Assembly (NCBI GenBank): GCA_033030425.1
Contig: JAUFSD010000007.1
Location: 1,841,459-1,905,458, forward strand
Source of the DNA: Verpa conica
Lineage: Eukaryota > Ascomycota > Pezizomycetes > Pezizales > Morchellaceae
Length of the DNA: 64,000 nt
Direction: 5' to 3'
The notes below the pieces were generated by a model. The model was not told where the DNA came from and did not search any database. It saw only the letters and a program-made list of their open reading frames with translations. Each line of letters starts with the position of its first letter. The stretch's first letter is position 1. Shown in pieces: positions 50,972 through 64,000 of this stretch. The position numbers and the translations under genes were made by a program.

Positions 50972-52080
50972 TAGCTTTGATCTGTTTAGGTTCCCAAACA
51001 AGTCTAGAGGGCACTTTTAATGTAGGTGGCTTGTATAGTGAATTATCTAGATTATACGTTACCGCATAGTCTTGTTAAATTTGACCCTCTGCAGCCGGAG
51101 GTAGCATGTGTTTTTGCACAAGTTGTCCACAAGAAAACAAAAATAAAAAGCTTTATTCTGTATCTGTACAAGTATGTATCCATCTTGTCCTAGTGCTATA
51201 AATTTCCACGCCCCCCAACTATTCCAGTTCCTGTTTACGCATACCACCCCTGCTATCGCGGGTCGAGTTTATATGATTACCGTATATACTCGAAAAACTG
51301 GCTATCTCCAGTCTTATATATGTTATTTCTGGACTAGAGGGAGCAGGCCTCGACCGAAGCTTAGGAGTTAGATAGGCTCAGGCATTCCAATGGGCCGCCT
51401 CACATTTGGCTTGTCCGGGCCGTACTTGAGCCGGGCCGGAAGAGTATTTTGCTAGTTGAGCTGGTCTCGGCCGTAGGAAATATTTACCCGGGCTAAATAC
51501 TGAGTTGGGCAAACCTTGAGAATTTTTAGAAGGGGCTTATCTCAAAGATAGCACCAGAGAGTACCGGTTTTCTTTTTTCTTGGAGGGGCTCTTAGTTGGG
51601 CTACTTGGGCCTACCTGAGTCCACATTAAATAAATTGGGGTGGGCTGGGCCGGCGTGTTTTTTTGCCTGGGTTTGCCCATTGGAAGCCCTGGAGAGGTTT
51701 AGTGGGACTCCTATGAATGGTGGGTTTTGTGTGGTGCTCCTTTATGTCAAGGCCTTAATATTATTCGTTATTGGGGCGCTACTTAACCCCCAACCCTCGA
51801 CCAAGCCTTACTCTCTGGTCCGGACTTAATATGTCTGAGACTGGAGATAGCTAATTTTTCGAGTAGCCCTATGGGGAATTAACCCATAAGGCGTCATGTG
51901 GTAGTAGCAACCAAATGAGAGCATGCCCAATATCTGGCTTGCAAGGGTAAAGATATCTGTCCAACCATATAAAGACTACTGTGGAGCAGAAATCACCTCC
52001 TGAATCGAGCCGAATCCTTGTATAATTTAGATCCAAAATCTCGATAAACACTTCTGGCCCTGGCGGGGATTCTAGCTGTA
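50972..52080. other. Gene-free stretch
   Basis: Contains a GGGCYGGGCC-rich tract (51390-51680). A 77-codon frame at 51596-51829 is produced by that tract. Confidence 0.4.
51390..51680. repeat.  Confidence 0.
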
Positions 52081-55000
52081 CTCATGTTGCCGTTTTGAAG
52101 TCGCGTTTCCTAATCAGGAAACTTTCCATTCCTAAGCCAAAAATTTCTAGACTTGTCTCAGCCAGGGGGTTTTTACATATGTGTAGCTAAAATATAATGG
52201 TATCTCACTGAAAATTGACACCCTAAAGGTCCTATGGGGCAGGGAAAGCTGTTGAAAGGGCGCCGAGAATATGCCAAGTGGAGGACCAGAGGCTGCCAAG
52301 AATACTTTCAACCAATAGTAGAGACATATCTAGTGGTGTTTGCCTGATTAGGAAACGCGACTTCAAAACGGCGACATGAGTAGCTTTGCCCCAAGGCACT
52401 GATAGCTATCTTATCCCTACTTAATCTACTCTCCAAGGTAAGAACTAGCTGTATGAGGGTTTAGATTGGTGGTTAAACCATAGATTTTAGAATTAGACTA
52501 TTTTTGGTAATATAACCTCTTTCATGACAATTGGCATATTCGCTTCGCCTTAAACTTATTTGTTCGGAGACACTTCCGCACCCGGCTCTCTAGTGGTACC
52601 GCGTAATACCATACAGTCTCAGGACCATAATTCAGAGATCTGCCGAAGTGACACATTTATTTCCTACCTACGCAAATCCAAAGCGACGTGTCTGAATTAG
52701 CCGAATGCATGGTGATCCTGTGCAGATGAGACATTGGTTCAGGTGAGACACTGTGCCTCTGTCCGAGAAAGATCTCTGCGCACGACGCCACCCTACAATT
52801 TGGCTTCTCTACTTGTAGTCGTCAAACGTCTCTAGAATATGAGGCATGCAAACTCAAAGTCTGAGCTTGTGACCTCATACTATTAGATAAATCCAATATT
52901 TACATCTAGCCCTCGGTTTATCCAGTGTACTACTATAGCCCTTTTGCCGCGCACGCGCACCCTGCGTATTGAGCGGCATAGTACTCTTGGTCACCCTAAT
53001 TTGTACATTCTTGACGACAATGAGCAGTACAACTACTAGCAACTAAGATCGAGACAGAAGTGTTGAAGTCCAGGGTTCTATCTGTTTTCGCTAGGGTATA
53101 ACAAATCAATCAAAGCATCGTATCTAGAGAGTCAAAGTTTTCTAAGGCACCGCAGACAAACATCTAGCCGCCTACGATGGACTAGGGTGGGGCTTCATGA
53201 TGAGAGTGGATTGGGGCGGGTTGTGCTTTGAATCAGCTCAATGGTTAGCGAACCTGGCTGCATCGGCGATAAGGTGGGAGCTCTTTAAGTTTTCTCTATT
53301 GGCGAGAGTATCGTGTGGTTAATCATGCGAACTTTGACTGACCGTGATGCATGTGTATTTCTAGGGGGTAGATTTTTGCACGGTTCAATTGTAGATTTTG
53401 CGACAGGAACTAAGACATCTGCTAATACCTCAGCGAGGTCTTGGTGCTTTAGAAAAAGTATGAAAAGTATGATCGACAGTACCGCAAAGAAAAGCTTTGA
53501 CCTATCATGATTTAAACACAGCACATACGCCGAAGTGCGCAGTCACTTTAGCTTTGACCTACCATGATTGGAACACATCACATATACCAAAGTGTGCAGT
53601 TGCTTCAGCTGCCGAGAAAGGCCTTCAATCAATAGGCGGGTACTTTAATATAGTTTCAGGAAGTACTATTATGAAAATCTGATGTGCTACTCGGGAGAGA
53701 ACCTTTTGGATAGCAGACTATTCAGTTCTGATATTTATAAGCAGGGGAGTAAGTAGTAAATTATTACTACCTGTTGGCGGTAAGTTAAAAGATTGGGGGA
53801 ATCGTACTCTATCTGGCTAATTCACTGAGTCACTACAGCCAGTACAGTTACTAGAACACTTACCACATGACTGGAAGACCAATGGAAACCCTAAACCGGA
53901 ATATCCCGTTTTTCGTTCTTTGTTGCCGGGAGATGTATGAGGGTCTAGAGCCCATGAGCTTGGAGGAAGATCTTATTTCTATTGGTGCAAATATGTTAAA
54001 GTATCAAGCGTTGAATGTGGTGAGGTTAGGCTGAGAATTATGGTCATTGATAATTTGCGATATATTTTGCTAAACTGGCGATCGCTGCGCGTTTTATAAT
54101 TAATCACATGCACCCAGGATAGCAATGCAGATACTGTTGGCTACTTAGAGGTCGTGCTAGTCTATTGGTACAGCGTGCGGCAAAAGGCCCAACCTGAGAA
54201 TCGCTACACCCATCCCAATCATTGAACAAGTATTACTCACGTGGTAAATGAAATGAGAAATGTGTTCGTAAGATTGCGCGCATATTTTACCTTTGTTTAA
54301 TTTTCTGCGCGTCTAGATGTATCCTATCCGAAAACCATAGGGGGGCTTTCTGATTATAGTTTCAGGTATAGCATACAGCAAAGGCGAAGAAACGGGAGGA
54401 GGGGGTGTTGACCGGGCTATATGGCGAATGCATAGTGCTAGAGCCTTCATTGAGGATGTAAAAGGATCAAAGCCAAAATGTGAGGTGCTAAGTTTCCAGA
54501 AGCTGTATCATTGATTGCCAGGCGTGAAGGTTTAACTAATTGTATCCTATTCCAATCTCCAGAGCGGCTTACCCATCATGTGCGGGGCAGTCTGATCTGC
54601 CTCACTATTACCCGATCCCGCGCATGGAGCAGGCGTGTATACGGCGAAATAAGGCTGGCAGAAAATTTAGTTCTAAGCGTATCTCGGGCAATATAATACC
54701 TACCATTACGCCTTTTACAACTACTCCCTTCCTCAGAGCTCGGCCCATCTGCACACCATAACTATACATTTTTTTAGCACTACTCGCACTACTCGCACTA
54801 CCCGCACTACTCGCACTACTGCATTTTGGGTATTGGAAATATATAGTGAGTAGTACCAGATGAACTAATGAATCCTCTCGGTACCTAGTTCTAGCTAACT
54901 CTTCATCTATAAAGGCTTTGTCAGGCGAGACATCAGGTTCAAGCATATAAAAATCCTATAGAACTGAAACGGTATTAAGCCCAGCCTATTACCAGGAGTA

Positions 55001-58000
55001 AATGATTGACTGATAAATTATTTAGAATTTACCCACCTATCATATATTGCTTAGAAGAGCGACCCCCGTACACCCCTACACGCGGCTACCTGTATACAGC
55101 AGTCCCGGAGGCGACGCAGCTACCTTACAATATCACCAGCTCCTCACCTAAAATTAAGGTACCCTACCTTGACTAGAGTGTACCAGTAAACACTATGTCA
55201 AAAGGGACAATTTTGCTCGTTCGCCTAGCGTTCTATGTGTCCGCATCCATTGCAGCGGATTCTGATGACACAGAACTCACAAAGTTGTACCGAGGTTGGA
55301 AACCCGAGCCCAAGGGACGAGGAACATGGAGAATTATCTTCAGTTGCTTGTGTACACTCGGCCTATGTATCTGGACCGCAATTCATCCGGACATCGTTCC
55401 TGGCACATCATTTCAGCGACTCAGGAGGAAGATCCGCCTAGGAATGTTGGCACTTTTAACCCCTGACGTCATTGTTCAATACTCATTTATGCAATGGCGA
55501 GAAGCAAGAGATACTCGTAATAAGCTCTTGAAGGAATGGCCTGAAGGGGTCGAAAAACACGAACTTTTGGAGATGGAGGGGATATACTTTGCTATTATGG
55601 GGGGGTATAGGGATGAGAGCGATAAGAGTGAAAACCGCCCGGATGGAACCCAGCTATCGGTGGGAAAGTTTATCGAGAAGATGAAGGACGAAGTGGAGCG
55701 CGAAAGATTTAGAAAGATAACACTGGAGGACATAAAGGACAAAGGAAAGGCTAGCGGATTGGCCAAGTTCCTTGTCTGTGTCCAGGTAGGATGGCTTGTG
55801 GTACAACAGTTGGGACGTGTGGCATCAGGGCTTCCGAGAGTTCTTCTTGAACTTCACGTTGTCATCCAAGTACTTGTCGCCGCCGTGGTTTATGGGTTCT
55901 GGTGGTATAAGCCATTGGATGTGCAACGACCGATAGATCTTCTGGATAAAGACACGATTACACCCGCACCTCACTTTACACCTACACATGGTAATAGTGA
56001 CAGAGAGATTGCTACCGACAAGGAGACTGCACCATCATCCACAAGCCCTCCTGCCCCTGAAAACCACGATTTACAATCGGAGAAAGAGTCGGGTATACCA
56101 CAAGTGACGGCTTCCGAGTCCCCGAAGGTCTTGGAGAGAGTTAGAGCTTCCGTCCGGAACCCTCGACCGAGGAGACAAACATACCCAGAACCGACACCTG
56201 GGAAACCCCAACCTATATGGCGACTCGAGGAAATGATGGTTATTGATATTTGGGGTACAATTCGACCAATCGTACAGATCTACCAGAAGAGAAGACCGAA
56301 ACCATGTGGCATCAACGATATACTTCTTAGGGATTGGGACTCCCTCTTACCTCTATTTTTTTACCTGGCTTATGCCGGACTCCATGCTACTGCTTGGAAC
56401 TCACAATTTCCAACCCCAATTGAACGGTGGATTTGGAGGGGCTCTTGCCTGGGAGTAGGGCTAGCACCGGTCCTCATTTACATCATTGCCATATTGCGTG
56501 ATATATACTGCGGGTACAGGGATACCAGTCGAGACCCGGAACAGCAGTCCGAAGGCCGCCGCCACTACCGCAGAAGGAGCGCCGAAATAGTTGGTAATTT
56601 TTTCCGTCATATTATTACAACAGTGTATATGTTAAGTGCTGCTTATTTACTGGTCGAGCCGTTCTTGAGTTTACGCGAACTGCCAAGCGGTGCGTTCGTG
56701 GGTGTACCATGGGCAAGCTATATTCCACATATTTAGTGAACATAACCCCCACCATCCCCGAGAGGCCTCACCTCCTGGTACTTTCGGTTATGTCTATTCA
56801 TTTATTCATTCCTTATCTTTATCTCCTTTTTTATTTGTACTGTTCTGATATTTTCCTATTAATCACTACGGTACACCCTTCTCAGTACTGGATTCATATT
56901 GGTTTTAACCCCATTTATGTCCCTGATACCGGCAAAGTTTGGGATTTTTTATTTCATTATTTTAAGTTGATTCGCGAGGGTCTTTACTGGAGGGGGGCCA
57001 GGAATTATGGTTGATAGGCAGGGAGAGATTCTTTTAATATAAAACACATGCATGGGCTGATTTAACCTGACGGATTCTCTTAAATTATCTTGTGATATTT
57101 TAATTGGCTCCCAGAATGCCACTACCATAGTTTGGTAGAGAGGAGCAAGGCGAATCTACCCCTACTTTTCGGATGGTCGTTGCGGTTTACCCTTCAGTGT
57201 GATCTACCTCCAGGAGAAAACCTAACCCAGTAGAGATATCATCTAATGCTATCTTATCAGATCATATGATCTATAGTCACTATATACAACATAACAGGGA
57301 GTGTAAGCTAAGGCACGTACGAAGGCGAGTGACGCATAAGGTTACGTTAACGATTGATTAAAAGGTAATGATCCAGCTACAATAAAGCAATTTGTTTTAT
57401 GGCACTGGTGCCAAGACTAGTGCCAAGGCAAGGCACGTGATGAATTCCCGTGACAGGGGATTGGAAATAGTTTACGAGATTTACTTATTTTAACTATGGT
57501 ATGAATCCCTCAAAAGTATAACACGGGTCTTAAGGCTAGAAAAACGAAATTATATACTGTGGGGTCTTATAACATGACTGAAGATTTTACACGCCGAGTA
57601 ACAATATTAGGTATATCTTGACTATTATTAGTAATATAAACAAACAAAGTTTGATATGATATACTTCTGTTCTATAAAACTTTTATATGAATTAGCATAG
57701 ATATATCGAGTTAGATCAGGTTGCCGCTATTACATTGAATAAGTATAGCTATGGATAGACACAAGAGAGCCAACCGAGATATTCATAATGTCGGATGATC
57801 TGGCGTAGAAACTAGGCTGAAGTATCCTTTTAATCACAGTTTTGAAACGATGATGAGGACTGATATGATAAAATATGTTTAAAAAAAGAATTCCAGATAT
57901 ACCCCATACTTAATTTGACATTAACAACTAAAGAAAATATGCCATATCTCCTGCGATCATAAAATAATATAGCTACCTAGTAAGATTTGGTACTGATTAT

Positions 58001-61000
58001 CATTTTACTATCGCCGCTAGCTCCCTAGAAATTTTTAACTAGAATATACACAGCAACACTAGCTGGAACACATACAATCATTTCCATGTACTACTGCTTT
58101 CACCTCCCCGGGATCTCCTCGATCAGACAATACCTCTCCAGGGTCCTCTGCAATGGCGAACGTAGAGCTCAAAGCGGCGACGAGAAAGAGCAAGACCGTA
58201 GAGCGCATGTTAGGGGTTGTAAAGGTTTTTGATCAAGCTGATAGCTAGTATTAGCGCTAGGGTGTTGTAGAGAGGGATATCTGGAGAGTTGGTATTAACG
58301 GGGATGACTGAACTGTTCATAAATAAGGGATTTGGGTTTTGAAATGTACATAAGTGTTGGATATTCAGAATCATAGGGGGCTATATATAGTGCTCGTATT
58401 TCTATCAAAGCACATAGCAATGAAATACGACTAGTTACACTTGGATGTTCTGAAACTACACTTTTATGCAAGTTCTGTATCGAGTAAGCTTCAGAGATAT
58501 ATATGACCAGTGATGAGTCTGCTGATTATAGGAAGTAGCTGTCACATGGGTCTAGAGACGGTAAGAACGGGTAAAAGAGAAATACCTAAGATCGGCCGTG
58601 GCAAGAACTTGTTTCACTTCTGGCTCTACAATTAACGCTATCTCACTATATGGGACGTTTGAATCAATTAAAGGTGACATCGGAATCACTCCGGACAACA
58701 CAGACGACGTAAACCAACACTCACCCAATATTAGAAGCAGTGGCGTTTCCTCCAACCTTCAGAAATAATTTAGAATGTTCGACACATAGATAAAGCTTCT
58801 GCAGATTACAGTACTGATTCAGGATCGGCGAAACTCGGATAGTCGAGCGAGTCTCACTGAAGACTCCAGTACCTCTACAGTATCTAGGTAAGACAGCTTC
58901 TTGTCCCTTTGACTATTTTTTGCAGAGTTATCGATATATCTTTGAAATCGCTTATCATTCTATAGTTGATTCATATTGCATAGCACACTAGTCCTGAATA
59001 CCACATCCACGTAGTAAAGAGGTATATATGGACGGAAATTGAATACCGGAGGACGGCTTATTAAGTAGAGAACTACAAAGAGTACTGAAGAAATCTAGCT
59101 TGCATAAAAGGTTACAACTATATATAAGAAAAGTATAATCACCGCCCTCTCGACAGCAAGGTACTGGCGGATAAGAGTGTGTGTGAAGGCGGACTTTCCA
59201 GCTCAACTTTGCCTGCTTCTCGTGAGCTAGGATATCTTTCCGAAAACCACCATGATCCTATGGTTATTCCAGTCAGAGCAATCGTTACTATGACAAATAT
59301 CCATATTTCTTTTGACACTAAAAAGCCAGCCACGTTTTCTGCTGGTAGTTCGGAATGTACGATATTCATCCCGAAAAAGGTCTATTCTAATGTCAGCATA
59401 TATCAGATATTTCCCTAGAATGAACTTACAGCTACAAATGTACCTGGCAGGTACATCATCGCAACAACTGTGATAATTCTCATCGTTCGGGAGTCTCGCT
59501 TTGTTCTTTGTGCAATCTCTACCATCTCAACCGCTTCTCGTCTACTGTCCCGAGCGGCGGCAAGCAAATCACGTGTCGCGTTACTGTATTCTTGAATAAT
59601 AGCATCATTCCGGATATCTATCAATGTTTTTACCTGCACCGGAAGCTGTAAATAACTGAAGATGCCAATAATACTGGCAGTTGGAGATACATACCAACTT
59701 AATCGAGCCATCGACCACCTGAAGAATCGAGCCGAGACTCCTCCGTAGGTTCTTTATCCCACGCATCTGTCCTTCAATAATCTCACACGATTCGCGAAAG
59801 GTATTATCATAAGGTATTAGGTGCTGCTTCCTAAGCTGTGAATTGAACTTTTGTAATCCGACGATCACATCTTTATTCGAATCGAGAACGGACATGGTTC
59901 TCAGAACCTTATCCCGGAGGTATCTCTGAAGCTTGCGGTAATCAGAGTAGTTGATCTTGCCAGCACCATTCTTTCTAAAGGCGTCCCAGTCGCTATTGGA
60001 CAGATTCACGCATTCACGCTGGATTATATACGGTTAACTAATAGCCGTATGAAGTAACTTGGCGCGGGGGTAAGACCAACAAATGTTTTCAGCTCTCCCT
60101 CAAGGAACGCAATATAATCTGTCCAGTTCTCCATTGCTGCGGTGAGAAAAGCAAGTTGTAATGGCAGAGGATTCGTTTCGCTGATATTCCCGTTCAGTAT
60201 GGCTTCTTCTACAAGCTCATCTACACCTGAAAAAGGTTGAATAAAAATATGAGTTGAGGAAGGGCATTTAAAATCAGATTTCAGGTAAAAGCCCGTTTGC
60301 CGGAGGGACCAAGGGTCCTGGGCGTCCTCCCTTCCATTTAGCTCAACGTAAAACAGGCTGAAACATAATTCTATATTATCTTAGTCGCTGGGTCTCGGCG
60401 ACTCTGGATATTCTTACCGGAATAACTAACAGGAGTTTCCACAGAACCCTTGATCTTATAACTGAATCCGCTGGAGGACGAATACGGCTCTTGGGTCCTG
60501 CGACCGAAGAGATGAACAACATTGAGAAAGTCTGGAAATACCTGGAGGAAGGAGAATAACTTCCGGAGCATTGATCCGGTAATTTCTAGTTCTCTCCATG
60601 AGTTCGCCTGTGTAATTGTACTTTGCAAGAGTTAGCCCAGTGATTGAATGATGAGCTACGCATACAAATGAGTGCCTACAAGGTCCTGAAGGGCATTTCT
60701 TCCTTCTCCTAAATAAAATATTAGCAAGGAAAAAAGGCGGTAATTGTTCAATATACAATAAGTATTTTTTCCAGCGTCTGTTCAGTAGCATCGAACCGCA
60801 TCTCTAGAGTACCAGGTTAGTTTGCAGGTGTTACCTGGGATATCGAAACACACCATCGGTTGTGCAAGAGACCGGTATCGCACACGCTAATACCTCCACC
60901 AGGGCATCCTTCGGCGTACAAAAGAGTTTTTTGGCCTCCAAGTCAAGGCGATTGGAATGAAAGAATAAGTTTTTCGTAAAACGACTGTTCGCTTTCAGGT

Positions 61001-64000
61001 TCTGTGGATACCCCTCCCAGCCGATAAACCCAGGGGTAGTATCATTAGTTAAGCGCCCCTCTCTGGTGCTGGGAGAACCATCCCACGCAGCTGGTTCATG
61101 CCGACCGGTACTTCCTAGAGTGTTTGCTGATGCCATCACTGTAATCAAACCCGGTACCTGAGCAGAAGATGAACCTAGAACGTCTCGTTGAAAGTAATAT
61201 GGGGGTGCGGTAACGTGGGTATAAAGGGAGACAACAACCTCGCCAAGAGAAATTAAAAGCCAGCGCCTCCCATGCTCACAAGCCACTTGGTACTAATCAA
61301 CCCTGGTCGTATAATACACGTATAACAAGCACAACTCAGCTAGAGCAATCGGGATACCACCGTATCATGAAGCCTAGTTGTTAATCTAGGAATGGTTTTT
61401 AGGATCAAAGTAGCCTGGCAAGGTTGTACTTAAGCCAACCTGTAACGGTGGTGTATATACATATAGCGAAGCGGTAAGGTACAGCCTCTGGTAGAGAAAC
61501 AGGTTTGGTGGGCAATATTACTTCAGCGATCCCTGGATACTTAACCAAAGCCTCAAATCTTGGTTTTTGACTGTCCCAATGTTATCTACTATCCATGTCA
61601 TTGCGCTGCCTGATCAAACATGAGCAAGTAGATGAAGTGTTGCTACTGGTTATCACTATGGATACTAGCTTCTAGTCATTCGCCTGGAGTCATTCAAACG
61701 CCCTCTTTTCAGCTATAGAACTTCCAGTACACTGATTTTTAAACGAGATTTTACCATCTGCTGACATTTCGTATGTAAAAATATCTAGATGGGGACCATA
61801 TTGGTGCTCTTTGGTAATCGGGGGTGCCCTGACAAGGCAACGCCAGGACATCAGTATGAGTTATAGAAGAAACATAACATACATGTAATCTAAGAAAGAA
61901 AATATTTGTTAATGCTACCGGTTTCCGTATGAATATCTCCCACATAACGCACGCCTATTAATTTCCACTAAATCAGCGGATAAAAATACCCTGAGTATAA
62001 TTTGGCTATTTATCTAATACTTTGGTGTAGGTAGGAATACATCTTGGGCCAATCCATGGGAAAACTCCCTAAGAATCGACATGCACGTAGATGTCATGAA
62101 TTTTCTCACTTAAATCTAAGCACCGTCATATCCGCCTTGACAACTTGTTTGAACAACTCCAAGTCCTATGAAGCCGGTGGAAAGTCTCTTGCGGGAGGGA
62201 GAGCCTTGATGGGTAACTTCCGGGTACTAGTCACAGATTTCTCCGCCTATAAACGATGGAAAGATATCATTGGTAGCCGGCCAGTTAGTGGGATAGACAT
62301 GCCAGGCCATATCTCGCCAAAACTCTCACTTGCGTACCCATTTACCGATATCCGAGAGGATCATATCCGGGAATTCTTATTGGAGTTTTCCTGTATTTCT
62401 AACCTTGTATACCCGGTAATCATAATAGTATGTGGATTGCTACGGATCGGTAGAACTCCACAGATCTATGGTTGAATAGTACATATTCCTAACCCAAACA
62501 TACGAAAGTTTTTTTGAGTAGCTGGGTCCAGCTTTTATTAAAGGAAAAAAAATGAATAGAGAGAAAATGACAATGCTAACTCCTCGCAATGCACTTTTGT
62601 GTATAGCCTCCAAATGATAAGTATTAGATTCTACGCGTAGTTGAATATAATCGGCCATCACGGGGCCCCGTCCGCCTAAACATAAATAATTGTTGTTATA
62701 AGGATTTATGACCTCCCACGCCGCCTCCTCCTTGGGGCAACCTCGACCGACTTTATCTCCGTCTATATAGTGGTTGGTAATCATACCGGCTGCGGGGATC
62801 TCATAGGACCTACATCACTTAAAAACTCTGGTACTGCCAAAATCCATGTATCTTCAATCACCTTCAGGAGCGTTAGTATATCTATGATAGTATAGAGAAT
62901 CACGGTCCTAACCTCTAGTGTATAATTGTTCTGGCCAAACTTCTCGCATAGAAGATCATTAAGACTTTTCCTGGAGATATAACGGCTGCTTAATGTTTGC
63001 TTGAGCATCTTTAATCGAGATGGGTATTGGCCTCCGTAACGCGTTTCTCTCACGGGAGGGCCTCAGTGGGGAATTAATGGGCTAAATATGTCCCCTTTCA
63101 ATCAGCGTGCAGCCTGGCGTTGCTTAAAAGTGCTCCTGATGTTGGGTCCATTTGGGATGAGGCTACTACTTTCATGACTTGAGAACCGATGCGCAGAAGG
63201 CATCAAGGGGCTGGAGACAACCAACCATAAAAAAAAAGAAAAGCCGTGGAATGCTAGACCCAGAATTCTGGCCCTTAAAAGCTATCGGCGAATGATTAGG
63301 GTAGTCAGCCTTACTCATAAGTTACGGATATGGTAAGCATTCATCTTCTAAAACCTCCGCTGAGGATGGCAAAGGCCAATCAAGGCCCAGATTGCCGGAT
63401 GACGCACTTGCGCATTGCTGGGGACTGTGCAGCTCTGCGCAGGGCGATGTCGAGGGCTTGAATAGAAAAGGTGACATGGGACTTTTATTGGCCCAATGTG
63501 TTCTTCCAAGTGACGTGGAAAACCCACAATCACGCTGGTGCCTTGTTGTGAGGCGATACACAACCCGGCGCCTTATCGACGTGGCTACAGGGGCGCGCTC
63601 GTGTTGAAAACGCTACGAATAACAGGTACCGGGGCCGTCCCACTGAGTGACCGGTAAATTCCGGCAGCTGTCCCATAGAGTTTAGCAAACCCTAACCCAT
63701 GAAGATCAAGGTCACACCGCCTAAGCCAAGGGACTCCATTGCTGCCTAAGAGTACGTGCTCGTGGTCCAGGGTAAGAACCAGAAAACAGAGGGGGTGTTG
63801 AGGAACTACATACTCACTTGAAATCTACAAATAAGGTAAATAACAACCTATTATTCTTAATATTAAACAGGTTCAAGAAGATTCTATTACCAAGAATGTT
63901 ATATAATTGAGTGCATAATGCCAAAATCTATACCTCCGCCACTACCCCACTCCCGGCCGTACCTGTGCGTACCCTCCTGTTTTCTGGTCCTTACGCTGGG

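Overview
The window looks like nuclear DNA of a filamentous ascomycete fungus. Genes carry many short GT-AG introns (mostly 45-75 bp) and the protein families are fungal: AA9 polysaccharide monooxygenase, fungal fucose lectin, CFEM-like secreted protein, fungal CorA-like transporter. GGGTTAGGG motifs match the usual fungal telomere repeat. Gene density is low (about 17 convincing gene loci in 64 kb) and the space between genes holds small terminal-inverted-repeat elements. A Pezizomycete-like genome would fit, but the lineage cannot be fixed from the sequence alone.

Left part (1-16 kb): a secreted AA9 monooxygenase running off the left edge, a six-exon alkaline ceramidase with a 13-nt micro-exon, an MFS monocarboxylate-type transporter, a Gfo/Idh/MocA oxidoreductase broken by one in-frame TGA, a 584-bp MITE, and a fucose-specific lectin.

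Middle part (16-35 kb): the fucose lectin and an 11-exon MACPF-like (perforin-fold) gene are transcribed away from each other. They are followed by a protein kinase with a repeat insertion inside its catalytic domain and a membrane-spanning C-terminus, a membrane-anchored FAD oxidoreductase, a beta-trefoil (ricin-B-like) protein, a small TM protein whose first intron carries a copy of the downstream exon start, and a CFEM-like eight-cysteine secreted protein.

Right part (35-64 kb): a decayed conserved fungal gene, a 241-aa intronless gene of unknown function, a RING finger protein, a 513-aa polytopic membrane protein of unknown function, a 49-aa secreted peptide, and an eight-exon CorA-like transporter. 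Six TA-flanked MITE copies were found across the whole window; three of them (23.5, 44.3 and 50.5 kb) are one family.

Secreted or surface-active products dominate: LPMO, two lectins, a perforin-like protein, CFEM, a small peptide and an FAD oxidase. This suggests an accessory, interaction- or defence-related region, but joint function is inference. The most unusual signals are the duplicated exon/intron boundary at 31.9-32.0 kb, the repeat-interrupted membrane kinase, the 13-nt ceramidase micro-exon, eleven dispersed CCCTAACCC motifs, and Trp-to-TGA stops in two genes.
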